Below are positions 53,021 to 62,453 of a DNA stretch of 64,000 nt, one piece after another. The notes below the pieces were generated by a model. That model was not told the origin of the DNA and ran no database searches. It saw nothing but the letters and a program-made list of their open reading frames with translations. Source of the DNA: an uncultured Clostridia bacterium (GTDB lineage: Bacteria; Bacillota; Clostridia; TANB77; CAG-508); the NCBI GenBank assembly GCA_948739805.1, contig CAPYID010000003.1, positions 36,130 through 100,129 on the forward strand. Reading direction: 5' to 3'. Position numbers and translations under genes: made by a program. Position 1 is the stretch's first letter; every line of letters begins with the position of its first letter.

Positions 53021-53040
53021 AAATTCAGTGCTTGCTAGGA
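53021..53040. repeat. 20-bp sequence shared by the two recombinase modules, copy 1
   Basis: AAATTCAGTGCTTGCTAGGA, one mismatch from 57058-57077. Similar flanks (a GGGAC-type inverted pair and ATTTGAATTTGG) precede both. Each copy lies downstream of a recombinase-associated gene. Confidence 0.75.
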
Positions 53041-53059
53041 CAAATTTTTTTTCTAATCC

Positions 53060-53302
53060 TCATCTTTCTAGTTCATTTTTTGAATGTATTTTTTCGTAAA
53101 ATTGTACTTTTTTAGTTTGTTTATCATATTTAAAATATGCTTGTACTTTATTTTTATCAATTAACTTTATAGTACTTTTATCATATAAATATAATTCTAT
53201 TTCATCAAGATTAAATGTATTTTCTAGATATAAAAGTACTTTAAATTGCTCTACTGTTTCTACTTGATTTTTGTTAATATTTTCTTTATTAAGATGCTTC
53301 AT
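53060..53302 (-). CDS. Small protein overlapping the serine recombinase
   Basis: An 80-residue charged protein, starting MKHLNKENINKNQVETVEQ, with LDEIELYLYDKSTIKL. It overlaps the end of the recombinase gene by 14 bases and has AGAGGAAAT before ATG. Unrecognised; probably an accessory of the recombinase module. Confidence 0.6.
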   Translation of the reverse strand: MKHLNKENINKNQVETVEQFKVLLYLENTFNLDEIELYLYDKSTIKLIDKNKVQAYFKYDKQTKKVQFYEKIHSKNELER

Positions 53303-55094
53303 AATTCGATTTCCTCTTAGCCTTTTTGTTTGTATTTTTTGGTATTAGTGTTAAACTATCTATCATATTTCCGTTTTCAATATATGGGCAATTTATAACT
53401 CCATCTGTATAAAAATGCTCTTGCAATAGTTCTACATATTTTTCTAATTCTTCTTTTGAATATTCTCCAATTTTTTCATCAGAAAATACAAAATAGTCCT
53501 CTTTTAATTTTTCTAATTCTGTACTATCAATTGCTTCTTTATAAACAAATCCAATATTATTATTTTGCAAAATTCCATATAAATATTTTATATATGATTT
53601 GCTACTTTTGGAAATAAATTCTTCTGTAAATTTAACATTTGCTATTTCAATATCATAATTTTTGTTTCTTTTTATTTCTATACAATCAATTAATCTTTTT
53701 ATTAATTCTTGTTTTGTTTTTCGTTTTAGACTATTAAAAATAAATGTAAATGCAACTTTGTTATTAGATATAACTTCGCCATTTTCTACATTACAATCTA
53801 ACTTTTTTAATAGTTCTATGGTATAGTCTTTAAAATCATTATTTGGATCAATTTGTTCTCTTTTCTTACTCAAGTTTTCAATTTCTTTTTTAATTACATC
53901 ATTTTTATGGTTAATTGTTTCTACATTTAAGGTTGAACTCAAATATAAATCTACTAACTTTTTCTCTTGCATTTTTAGTTTTTCAATTGCTTTTTCTATA
54001 TTTTTAATGTCTTTTGTTTTAGTTGAATTACATACTATAATTTCACTATCCATCTCATACATATATCTTGTTAATTCATTTAAAACTCTAACTAATTTTT
54101 GTTCTATTTTATCTGAACTATAATGTAATCCTTTTGATTTACAATTAGGATTTTTGCAAGTTAAATGATAGTAAACTTTTTCTTTTGGTGTTCCACTATA
54201 TTTAAAAGAATTTGTAGAAGACAGTATTTTTCCACAAGTAGGACATCTCACAATCCCAGTAAATAAATGTATATGTTCTCCATAGTTTGAGTGTTTATTT
54301 CTTTCTAAGACCTTTCTTGTTATATTCCATGTTTCTATATCTATAATTGGTTCACAATAGTTTTCTACTCTTAATATATCTTGTGGTTTTCTACAATATT
54401 TACCATATTCAAATATGCCAATATAAATAGAATTAGTAAGTATTTTATAAACTCTATCACTTGTCCATTTTCCTGTTTTTAAATAAACATTGCTATTTTT
54501 CATAACTGTTGCAATTCTTCTACTTGAATTACATTGCTTACATAGTTCAAATATCTCTTTAACAACTTGTGCTTCAATGGGATCTACTTCTAAATGACCT
54601 GTTTCTACATTTCTAATATAGCCATAAGGTGCTTTTGCTGGATGTACTTTTTCTAACGCCATTTCTTCCATTGCTCTTTTGGTTCTTGCTCCAATTTCTT
54701 TTCTTTCTCTTTGTCCAAATACTAAATTCATTCCAAATATCATTTCACCATTTGCAGTGGATACATCATAAGGCTCAAGTATTAATTCAATTTTGACATC
54801 ATGTTCTTCACAATAGTTCAAAAACCAAAAGCCATCATAGTTATTTCTAGTTAATCTATCTACTTTAATAGCAACTATTACTTCAATTTTGTGCGATTTA
54901 ATATCTTTTAAAAGTCTTTGCATTTCTGGTCGCATTAAATCTTTTCCAGAATGCCCTGCATCATTGTATACATCTACAATATCATAATTGTTTTTCTCAC
55001 AATATTCTTTTATCATTCGTAACTGTGAATCAATAGAATATCCATTATCTCTTTGTTCATCTGTTGATACTCTTAAATAAATTCCACATCTCAT
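53289..55094 (-). CDS. Large serine recombinase (site-specific integrase/transposase)
   Basis: A 601-residue recombinase of the resolvase/invertase superfamily. The catalytic domain has CGIYLRVSTDEQRDNGYSID with the nucleophile Ser near residue 9, AIKVDRLTRNNYDGF and ANGEMIFGMNLVFGQ. The recombinase domain follows (APYGYIRNVETGHLEVD), then the zinc ribbon CPTCGKIL...CKNPNCKSKG near 300-345 and a C-terminal coiled coil. ATG 55094 follows GAGGAGG; the longer frame is not supported. It probably moves the surrounding accessory DNA. Confidence 0.93.
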   Translation of the reverse strand: MRCGIYLRVSTDEQRDNGYSIDSQLRMIKEYCEKNNYDIVDVYNDAGHSGKDLMRPEMQRLLKDIKSHKIEVIVAIKVDRLTRNNYDGFWFLNYCEEHDVKIELILEPYDVSTANGEMIFGMNLVFGQRERKEIGARTKRAMEEMALEKVHPAKAPYGYIRNVETGHLEVDPIEAQVVKEIFELCKQCNSSRRIATVMKNSNVYLKTGKWTSDRVYKILTNSIYIGIFEYGKYCRKPQDILRVENYCEPIIDIETWNITRKVLERNKHSNYGEHIHLFTGIVRCPTCGKILSSTNSFKYSGTPKEKVYYHLTCKNPNCKSKGLHYSSDKIEQKLVRVLNELTRYMYEMDSEIIVCNSTKTKDIKNIEKAIEKLKMQEKKLVDLYLSSTLNVETINHKNDVIKKEIENLSKKREQIDPNNDFKDYTIELLKKLDCNVENGEVISNNKVAFTFIFNSLKRKTKQELIKRLIDCIEIKRNKNYDIEIANVKFTEEFISKSSKSYIKYLYGILQNNNIGFVYKEAIDSTELEKLKEDYFVFSDEKIGEYSKEELEKYVELLQEHFYTDGVINCPYIENGNMIDSLTLIPKNTNKKAKRKSNYEAS

Positions 55095-55149
55095 AAAATT
55101 ACCTCCTCTACTTAATAGCTCACTTATAAGCATTTTGTCCCCCCTAGTT

Positions 55150-55428
55150 TTAAAATTTTATGAAAATTTGCTTAATTTCTTTGAGATTATACTTTTGCTT
55201 ATATTCTTTAATGTAAAAGTTCTTATTGGCTATTTCATTTACTTTATATTCGTAAATAGTAAGAGTAGTAGGATATGTAATCGAATATTTAGTTGGGTTA
55301 ATAAATTGTAGATTAGTAGCCTTTAAATGCTTAATTTTGCCATTTTTAACTGTGTACTCATAGGTTTTAATAATTTCTAGTATTTCATCATTTGGCTTTA
55401 GTTCTTGTATTGCTTCAAATTCAAACAT
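55150..55428 (-). CDS. Hypothetical protein upstream of the recombinase
   Basis: A 92-residue protein starting MFEFEAIQELKPNDEIL, beta-rich with many Lys/Ile/Tyr, no membrane segment. AAGGAGGG precedes ATG. It may be a small regulator of the recombinase module; family unknown. Confidence 0.55.
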   Translation of the reverse strand: MFEFEAIQELKPNDEILEIIKTYEYTVKNGKIKHLKATNLQFINPTKYSITYPTTLTIYEYKVNEIANKNFYIKEYKQKYNLKEIKQIFIKF

Positions 55429-55688
55429 AAAAAATGCCCTCCTTTCTGGAAAGAGAACATTTTAATTATAGATATGAAAAAACAACCTACAAACTTTATA
55501 GTTCGTAAGTTGCTATAAACTGGAGCGTTTTAGGAGGTTATTTGCGAAAAATATGCCTATTTTTAATAGTGTTCCTCCCACATTTTGCTCAAAAAAAAAT
55601 TGACTCATCAACTGTTAAAATTAGTATAACATAAAATAAAAAACTGGCAACTAATTATTTGCAAATAGTCGCCTATTGTATAAATCTC
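55429..55688. other. Intergenic stretch between the recombinase module and the MFS gene
   Basis: No gene seen. A stretch around 55490-55530 (TTATAGTTCGTAAGTTGCTATAAACTGG and following) is an obvious place to search for the element's attachment site, as it flanks the recombinase module, but I cannot define a core without the other junction. Confidence 0.3.
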
Positions 55689-56846
55689 TTAATTTCTATT
55701 TTTCAATTGCTCCTTTTTGATATTTAAGTTAATCCAAATTGTTGAAATTATAGATAGTATAAATATTATATAAAAGATTTTTTCTCCAATAAAATTACTT
55801 AATATTGCAAGTACTATAAATATAACTACTTCTGTAAAACATAAACTCATTTGTCCTACTGATGATAAAAGGTCGTTATCTTCCTTTGATTCTTTTATAA
55901 TATTCTGTATTGATGTTTGAATAGATGTTTCATATACTTTTGCAAAATTATCACTTAACATATTATTTAATGATATTATTACTTTATTTCTTGCAAATAA
56001 GTATACTCCTGTAATCATAGCTTTAATAATTGTAACTAAATTATTTGCTTTTGACAAATTTTTATCTGTATATTTCCCAATTAATGTTATAGTAACTATT
56101 TGTAATAACAATGATACTATAATTATAGAAGAAAATGCAGAAAAGTCCTTTAAAACTATATACAAATATAGTGGAGCAAATTGTCTTTCTATTATTTGAT
56201 TTGTTGTTAAAGCATAAATAATCTTGTATCTACTTTTACTCTTAAAAAGATATTTCATTGTTGACTTAAATGCATTTGTTTTGCTTTCTACTTTATAATC
56301 TATTTTTCTAATAAATATATATTGTAACACAAAGAATACAAAAATTATTGAAAATAATATAATGATACTATCTGTTATTACACCCCAAGCGACTAAACAA
56401 CTTGCTAATGCTGTACCTAATATTTTACTTATATTTATAAGACTATTATATCTTCCTCTATGCTCTTTATCTACATATTTACTAGACAATGCATCTGTTG
56501 ATGGATTAGAAAGTCCCATAAATCCCATTGCTAATATAAATATAATTATATTTTGATATAAATTTGTTCCATCTAACATCATATAAGCACAAATAATACT
56601 AAAAATATTAGATATCAAAATACACTTTGCTATTCCTAATTTTGAAGATATCGTTACAAATAGTGGTGTAATAAATCCTGTTATTCCAAATCTTAATCCA
56701 TAGATTAAAAGTATAATCCATATTGGTATTCCACTTTTGTATAGCATAACAGTTCCAAATGTTCCGATTAATGCATTTGCAAAGCTATATGATACAGTAC
56801 CTAAATACATATATTTATATTCTTTTTTATAAAAATATTCTTTCAT
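55689..56846 (-). CDS. MFS-type transporter
   Basis: A 385-residue polytopic membrane protein with about 11-12 hydrophobic segments. The loop after segment 2/3 (TISSKLGIAKCILISN) and the segment FMGLSNPSTDALSSKYVDKEHRGRY match the major facilitator pattern; the DKEHRGRY loop is typical of multidrug-type members. Substrate unknown. It lies between two recombinase modules and may be cargo. Confidence 0.85.
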   Translation of the reverse strand: MKEYFYKKEYKYMYLGTVSYSFANALIGTFGTVMLYKSGIPIWIILLIYGLRFGITGFITPLFVTISSKLGIAKCILISNIFSIICAYMMLDGTNLYQNIIIFILAMGFMGLSNPSTDALSSKYVDKEHRGRYNSLINISKILGTALASCLVAWGVITDSIIILFSIIFVFFVLQYIFIRKIDYKVESKTNAFKSTMKYLFKSKSRYKIIYALTTNQIIERQFAPLYLYIVLKDFSAFSSIIIVSLLLQIVTITLIGKYTDKNLSKANNLVTIIKAMITGVYLFARNKVIISLNNMLSDNFAKVYETSIQTSIQNIIKESKEDNDLLSSVGQMSLCFTEVVIFIVLAILSNFIGEKIFYIIFILSIISTIWINLNIKKEQLKNRN

Positions 56847-57057
56847 TTGTTGCTCCTACTATTTAATAATTATAAAAAGTTTATCATAAAAGTAGTTGTT
56901 CGTAAAGCATAAAATTTTCATATATAATTTACCAAAACAGAAAGTATATATCAACCTTTTCACTATTATTTTTTTATATCATTTTTATTCTTCCTTTCAT
57001 TATTTTATAAAGGGCTTGGGATTTAGTCCCAAATTTCGAATTTTGACTAGGGAGGAA

Positions 57058-57077
57058 AAATTCAGTGCTTGTTAGGA
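57058..57077. repeat. 20-bp sequence shared by the two recombinase modules, copy 2
   Basis: AAATTCAGTGCTTGTTAGGA, one mismatch from 53021-53040, again beyond the 3' end of a recombinase gene. Confidence 0.75.
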
Positions 57078-57130
57078 AGTGTATGGGGGTACAAAAATCA
57101 TTTTTAGCTTGAATTTTTCCTCTAACTTTT

Positions 57131-58597
57131 TCATTTTTGACTACTTATTACTGCACCTATTTTATAATTTTCTTTCTTAGTTTTAGAAAATTTCTTATCA
57201 TTTTTTACTGCAACTAATCTTATCAATTTTTGTTTTTCTTTGTTCAATTTTATTTCAATTTCTTCTTCATTTTCATTCACATTTTTTGAAAATAATTCGT
57301 AAAATTCTATTTCAAATTCTTTGTTAAGTCTTTCAATATAATCATCTAATTGTTCTTGATTTATATTAACACTTGTCCTAATTTCTTTTTCTTGTTCATT
57401 CACCTCGACAGGTACAAAAACATCTGCTATTCCTAATGCAAAAAATTTTGTTAGTTGTTCAATATAACTACTTCTAAAATTTATTTTATCAATGTAAAAT
57501 TCTCCGTTTTTTGTTCTTTAATAATGTCATTGATTCAATAAATTTTGAAATAAATTCTTGCTTTTCTTCTTTAGTTTTTTTGTTCCATTCTTGTTTTAAA
57601 GTTTCATTTAATTTGTTATCTTTTATTAGTTTTTCTCTTTCAATATCTCTATCAGCCATTAGTTGTTGTGGGGTAAATGATAAACTATTTGTATTAAGTT
57701 TTTCATATTTTTTCGTTTCTAAAATATTGATTTTTTCTTCAATGATTTTGTAATCTTCTGAAAAATCTTCCATTTCGACTATACCACTTACATAAGCCTT
57801 TTTTATTCTTTCTTTTTGCTTTTATAAAGTATCAATTTCTTGGTCTAGCTTTTCTGTTTTTGTTTCTTTTTTGTCAGCTAGTATTAGTAAAAAATATTTC
57901 TTTACTGCCATATCATACTCTACTAACTCAAGAATAAATCTTTGCAAACATTCTTCGATTTTATCTTCTCTGTAATATGTCTTACAATGTTCACAAGTAT
58001 AATACATATATTTTTTCTTTGTTCCTCCAGAGCCTTTACATTTCATTATTCTGTTACATTTAGGACATTTTAGTTTTTGGAAGAATATATAAACTCTATC
58101 TCTTGTATAACTTCTTTGATTTTTCTCTTTTTGATATTGTGCTTCATTCCACATAGCACGACTAATTATTGGCTCTACTACATTCATATAAACTAGAGTA
58201 TCTTTAGTGTTTGATTTTCCTTTTTCATAATCTCCCATATATACCTTATTGTCTATCATCTTCATAATGGTTGTATCTCTCCAATGTTTTGGTGCTAACA
58301 CTTTTTCTTTATTTAATGTATTACTAATTTGTTGATAGCTTTTTCCCTCAAGATACATATTAAATATTCTAATTACTACATCTTTTGTAGTTTCATCTAT
58401 TACAGTCTTTTTATTACTATCTTTTTTATATCCTAATGGCACAATTCCGGGTAAATGACTAGACTTAATTGCACCATTTAAGCCAAACTTTGTTCTTTCA
58501 CTTACAATTTCAATTTCTAGTTGTGATAATACTGTTAGCATACGCACAAAAAATCTTCCATTAGCTGAAGAGGTATTTACATCATCTACATCTTCTT
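57131..58597 (-). pseudogene. Decayed large serine recombinase, also shifting at CGG
   Basis: The N-terminal catalytic domain is missing: the sequence begins near 58597 with EDVDDVNTSSANGRFFVRML, the last part of the resolvase domain. The recombinase domain (PGIVPLGYKKDSNKKTVID) and zinc ribbon (CPKCNRIMKCKG...CEHCKTYY) follow. A TAA at 57824-57822 interrupts the frame after LDQEIDTL; coding sequence continues (KKAYVSGIVEMEDFSED). Then an in-frame CGG at 57506-57504 marks a +1 shift: skipping C gives GEFYIDKINFRSSYIEQL and continues in the new frame to 57131. The coding sense after the shift is good, so the CGG change may predate the decay. Confidence 0.8.
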
Positions 58598-58986
58598 ATG
58601 ACAAAAATAAGAAAATATTGATATTTAGTAGCTTTCGCCTATAATTTAAAAGAAGATAATAAAAGTGTAGATTTTGCAAAAATCTATGCTTTTATTTGTT
58701 ATGCGTGGAAGTTTGAAACCGAGCAAGGTTTCAAGAAGAGCAAGAAAAAATTTTTTACAAATTTTTTCTTGCTCTTTTTCAATAAATTGTGAAAAGCAAA
58801 TTTATTGAAATCATAAAAAGTTCATGAAAATGAAACTTTTTATGAAAAATCTAAAAATGCAGTTATGCAATTTTTAGATTTTGGGTTGTAGGGTTGCCAA
58901 ACCCTGCCATACGGGACAAACTTGTTTGTCTAGTATGTTAGACATTCAAAGAATATCTTGAGCAAAGAAGGAGGTTCAAAGAAGAT
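58598..58986. other. Structured leader of the MobV gene, candidate oriT region
   Basis: A series of inverted repeats precedes the relaxase: AGAGCAAGAAAAAATTTTT / AAATTTTTTCTTGCTCT near 58736-58780, CATAAAAAGTT / AACTTTTTATG near 58823-58855, CTAAAAATGC / GCAATTTTTAG near 58849-58883, and AGGGTT / AACCCT with CATACGGGAC near 58887-58920. MobV relaxases usually nick at such sites just upstream of their gene. Which hairpin holds the nick site is not determined. Confidence 0.5.
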
Positions 58987-60165
58987 ATGAGCTATGCTAT
59001 TATAAGAAATGATAAATTAACAAGAGTGGATGCACAAGGATCATACATTCACAATGATAGAAGGTCAAAAGGTCATTCTAATAAAGATATTGACCCTACA
59101 AGAACACATCTTAATTTTTGGTGTAAGAAAAATGAACTAACTTATATAAGAGAATTTGATAAAATGAAAAAAGAATATGATTTAAAAGGCACTATTAGAA
59201 ATAATAGCAATATCATGTGTGAAATGATGATTACTTCTGATAATGCTTTTTTTAATAAGATTGGCTTAGAAGAAACAAAACGATATTTCAAAGAAAGTTA
59301 TAAATTTGTATGCAATTACAAAAATCTTGGAGAAAAATATATTGTGTCAGCAACAGTACATTTAGATGAAACTACACCACATATGCACCTAGTATATATA
59401 CCAGTAATTCATACAAAAGATAAAGAAGGAAATAACATTGATAAAATATGTTGTAGAGATTTTTGGAAAGGTAGAGATAGTTATAGACAATTACAAAATG
59501 ATTTTCACAAATATGTAACTTCAAAAGGCTTCGATTTAGATAGAGGTTTACCAGTAGAAGAAACTGGAGCCAAACACGAAAAAATAGAAGATTTAAAGAA
59601 ATTGACTAATTTTGAAAATACTAAAAAGGTATTAGATAATATAAAACTAGAATTACCAGAAACACCAAATATAAATGATATTAAACTTATAAAACTTAAT
59701 AGAGAAAAAGTAGAAAATGAAATTATTAAGCCTAAAGATGATAAAATTATGGAATTGTATCAAGAAAATTTAAAATTGCATAATGAATTGTCAAAACAAG
59801 TAAATTTAGTTAATAAGGCTGAAAAATATCAAAAGGAAAGAGATTTCATACTTGCTGACAATAAAGAACTTCATAATCAAATAAACAATATTAAAGCAGA
59901 ATATAAGGAAAAAGAATTTGTTATTGAATGGAAATATAAGAGTAAAATCAAAAGTTTAGAAAAGGAAAATAATCATTTGCACAAAATCATAGATAAGTTC
60001 TATGAAACTGTTGATAAATTTATACTTTGGATTTGTTATAAATTTGGTATAGGCGAATCTAAAGAATTAGTTAGAGATTTTGAAAAAGAAACACATACTT
60101 TTATTGACCCAGTAAAGCAACTGAAACGTGAAGAAAGAAAAAAAGAGTGGGATTTAGAAATTTAA
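58987..60165 (+). CDS. MobV/Pre-family relaxase
   Basis: A 392-residue plasmid mobilisation protein that nicks oriT and pilots DNA transfer with a helper conjugation system. Marks are MSYAIIRNDKLTRVDAQGSY with NDRRSKGHSNKDID, and the metal motif HLDETTPHMHLVYIPV near residue 127. The C-terminal half is a coiled coil (KAEYKEKEFVIEWKYKSKIK). AAGGAGG precedes ATG. No replication gene is adjacent, so the element is mobilisable and integrated rather than an autonomous plasmid. Confidence 0.92.
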   Translation: MSYAIIRNDKLTRVDAQGSYIHNDRRSKGHSNKDIDPTRTHLNFWCKKNELTYIREFDKMKKEYDLKGTIRNNSNIMCEMMITSDNAFFNKIGLEETKRYFKESYKFVCNYKNLGEKYIVSATVHLDETTPHMHLVYIPVIHTKDKEGNNIDKICCRDFWKGRDSYRQLQNDFHKYVTSKGFDLDRGLPVEETGAKHEKIEDLKKLTNFENTKKVLDNIKLELPETPNINDIKLIKLNREKVENEIIKPKDDKIMELYQENLKLHNELSKQVNLVNKAEKYQKERDFILADNKELHNQINNIKAEYKEKEFVIEWKYKSKIKSLEKENNHLHKIIDKFYETVDKFILWICYKFGIGESKELVRDFEKETHTFIDPVKQLKREERKKEWDLEI

Positions 60166-60208
60166 AATCCCATTCTTAATAGCTTTTTAACTTACGTAAT
60201 AAATTATG

Positions 60209-61651
60209 TTACTTGTATGGATACCACCATTTGCGTAAAATATCATTGCTAGAAAATTGTGAATTTATTATTTTTAATTTTACAAATTCCTTAATTCCTA
60301 ATTCACCTAATTCATAACCTATTCCACTATTTTTTCGTGCAATCCAAGGACAGTATTCGTTAGAAAGAAGAGGCTCATTAATCCACACCATACCAGTATC
60401 AAGCTTACTTGCAATATATTTAGCTATTTCTTCATTTTGTGTTATTACAGAAGAACCTAAACCATATTCAGAATCATTAGCCAATTCAATAGCTTCGTCA
60501 ATAGAATGAAATTTTAAAATTCTCACAATTGGTCCAAAAGTTTCTTCTTGCACTATTTTCATATCATTTGTAAGATTTACAATTACGGTTGGCTGTATAA
60601 ACCAACCATTTGCAAGTTCTCCTTCTGTATAAGCGCCTCCACCAGTAATTATCTTTGCTCCATTTTGTATAGCATCTTCAATTTGTTCAATAACTTTTTT
60701 AAATTGATTTTCATTTACAACTGGTCCCATTTCAGTAGTTTTATCAATTCCATTTCCAACTTTGATTTTTTCGCAAAATTCTTTAGCTTTATCAACAAAT
60801 TTATCAAATATAGTATCTTGAACATAAACACGCTCTATACTAGAACAGAACTGCCCACAATTTGTTGTACTTCCCCAAACAGCTGCCATAGCTGCAAAAT
60901 CTATATTTGCATCATCAAGTACAATCATAGGGTCTTTACCACCTAATTCAAGAGAAGTTTTAATAAAACGATCAGCTACTTGCTTTGCAATTTCTTTTCC
61001 TGCTTTCATACTACCAGTAAAAGAAACCATATTAATATCATTATTTAATAAAGCTATTCCTTGTTCTTTATCTCCATATATAAATCCAATTAAACCTTTA
61101 GGTAGAAAATCACATTGTGAGATAATCTTTTCAAGTTCTTTTGCTACTAAAAGAGAATTTTCAGAAGGCTTAAAAGCTATTGCATTTCCTGCCATTAAAG
61201 CAGGAGCCATAGACCATATAGGTGTTTGCAAAGGCATATTCCATGGCTTTATTAATGCCACTACTCCGTATGGCTCACAAACAATTTTTATATCTTTCTC
61301 AGGTATTTCATTGATAATAAAATCTGATAACATTTGTTCAGCTTTATCTGCAAAAGAACGAATGAATTTAATACTCTTTGAAACTTCTGGAAGAGATTCA
61401 GTTAAGGGTCTTCCCATTTCTTTAGTCATAAGAATAGCTAAATCATTAGAATTATTTTCTAAGATTGTTGCAAGTTTTTTTAGACAATTCCCTCGTTCTT
61501 CATATGATAATTTTGACCATATTTTAAAAGCATCTTTACATTTCTTTACAATATTTTCTATCTCATCATCTGTTGTAACAGGAATTGATCCAAGTAATTC
61601 TTTGTTTGCTGGATTGTAAGAATGTATTATATTATTTTCTTTAATAAACAT
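60209..61651 (-). CDS. NAD(P)-dependent aldehyde dehydrogenase (succinate-semialdehyde type)
   Basis: A 480-residue aldehyde dehydrogenase. It has the N-terminal cofactor region, VSFTGSMKAGKEIAKQV near residue 215, the catalytic Glu in TSLELGGKDPMIVL near 247 and the catalytic Cys in TTNCGQFCSSIERV near 282, with EETFGPIVRILKFH later. The overall sequence is closest in style to succinate-semialdehyde dehydrogenases. Full length. It has a slightly different base composition from its neighbours and is surrounded by mobile genes, so it may be cargo. Confidence 0.9.
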   Translation of the reverse strand: MFIKENNIIHSYNPANKELLGSIPVTTDDEIENIVKKCKDAFKIWSKLSYEERGNCLKKLATILENNSNDLAILMTKEMGRPLTESLPEVSKSIKFIRSFADKAEQMLSDFIINEIPEKDIKIVCEPYGVVALIKPWNMPLQTPIWSMAPALMAGNAIAFKPSENSLLVAKELEKIISQCDFLPKGLIGFIYGDKEQGIALLNNDINMVSFTGSMKAGKEIAKQVADRFIKTSLELGGKDPMIVLDDANIDFAAMAAVWGSTTNCGQFCSSIERVYVQDTIFDKFVDKAKEFCEKIKVGNGIDKTTEMGPVVNENQFKKVIEQIEDAIQNGAKIITGGGAYTEGELANGWFIQPTVIVNLTNDMKIVQEETFGPIVRILKFHSIDEAIELANDSEYGLGSSVITQNEEIAKYIASKLDTGMVWINEPLLSNEYCPWIARKNSGIGYELGELGIKEFVKLKIINSQFSSNDILRKWWYPYK

Positions 61652-61678
61652 ATACTCACTCCTCTTTTTTTACATTTT

Positions 61679-61999
61679 TTATGCCACCTTTATTCCAGTG
61701 TCTACAACCTCTTTTACAAAAGGAGTTGAAACTTGTTCATAATCTTCTGTTGTAATTGGGTGTGGCTCTATTCTAGCATCTATATCCCAAGTCATTCCCA
61801 TTAGAACTGCCATACAATCATAAATATCTTCAAAGTCATCTGAAATAACTGCAATATCTATATCGCTGTCTTTATTTTCTGTTCCTTTTGCATAAGAACC
61901 AAATAATATTATTGCTTTAACATTATATTGTTTTTTAATTTCTTCTATAAATTTGTTTATACTATCTACAATATCTTTATTTATTGTTCTTTCAACCAT
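61679..61999 (-). CDS. MNT-type nucleotidyltransferase (antitoxin of HEPN-MNT)
   Basis: A 106-residue minimal nucleotidyltransferase with the catalytic motif ILFGSYAKGTENKDSDIDIAVI (GSxxxG...DxD) near residue 32. It overlaps the HEPN gene by 19 bases. In characterised HEPN-MNT pairs this enzyme silences the HEPN toxin by adding AMP to a tyrosine. GAGGTACGAAA precedes ATG. Confidence 0.9.
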   Translation of the reverse strand: MVERTINKDIVDSINKFIEEIKKQYNVKAIILFGSYAKGTENKDSDIDIAVISDDFEDIYDCMAVLMGMTWDIDARIEPHPITTEDYEQVSTPFVKEVVDTGIKVA

Positions 62000-62370
62000 T
62001 TTCGTACCTCCTCGATATTTTTTACTTGTTCAGATGTGTAATCATCTGTGCATTTTTCATCAAAAGTCCTTTTATAATCATCATATCTAGCACTTATATT
62101 AAATGTATTTATAGTTTGTATTTTTTCTCTTATTTCTGTTGGTACTTCTAAATTTGCTTTTTGAGAAAGTAATATTAAATTATGAATTTTAGGTGCTATT
62201 GGATCATCTTGATTATTTTTTGCATATAATCCTTTTAAAAGTTTTTCAATTACTAAATGTCCCATAAACAAACACCAAGTATTCTTTTTGCCTGCTTTCA
62301 TATATAACATTGTATCATAATCTTCATCTGCACTTTTAAACCAATATTCCATTAAATCTATATTATTCAT
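61981..62370 (-). CDS. HEPN-domain protein (toxin of HEPN-MNT)
   Basis: A 129-residue all-helical HEPN protein starting MNNIDLMEYWFKSADEDYDT, with GHLVIEKLLKGLYAKN near residue 45, APKIHNLILL and FNISARYDDYKRTF, the area that holds the Arg and modified Tyr in known members. The pair forms a type VII-like toxin-antitoxin module. ATG 62370 follows GAGAGG; the longer frame uses a TTG inside that ribosome site. Confidence 0.88.
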   Translation of the reverse strand: MNNIDLMEYWFKSADEDYDTMLYMKAGKKNTWCLFMGHLVIEKLLKGLYAKNNQDDPIAPKIHNLILLSQKANLEVPTEIREKIQTINTFNISARYDDYKRTFDEKCTDDYTSEQVKNIEEVRKWLKEQ

Positions 62371-62453
62371 ATATTTCCTCTCTTTCAATCTATTCTTATT
62401 ATAGCATTAAAATCAAATTTTTACTACATTTTATTGACAATATTTTTGTAAAA

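Noticed and set aside
57822..57824. Internal TAA in the decayed recombinase as a recoding event
   Set aside because: It is a single case in a gene that has already lost its catalytic domain; no other gene here shows read-through of TAA.
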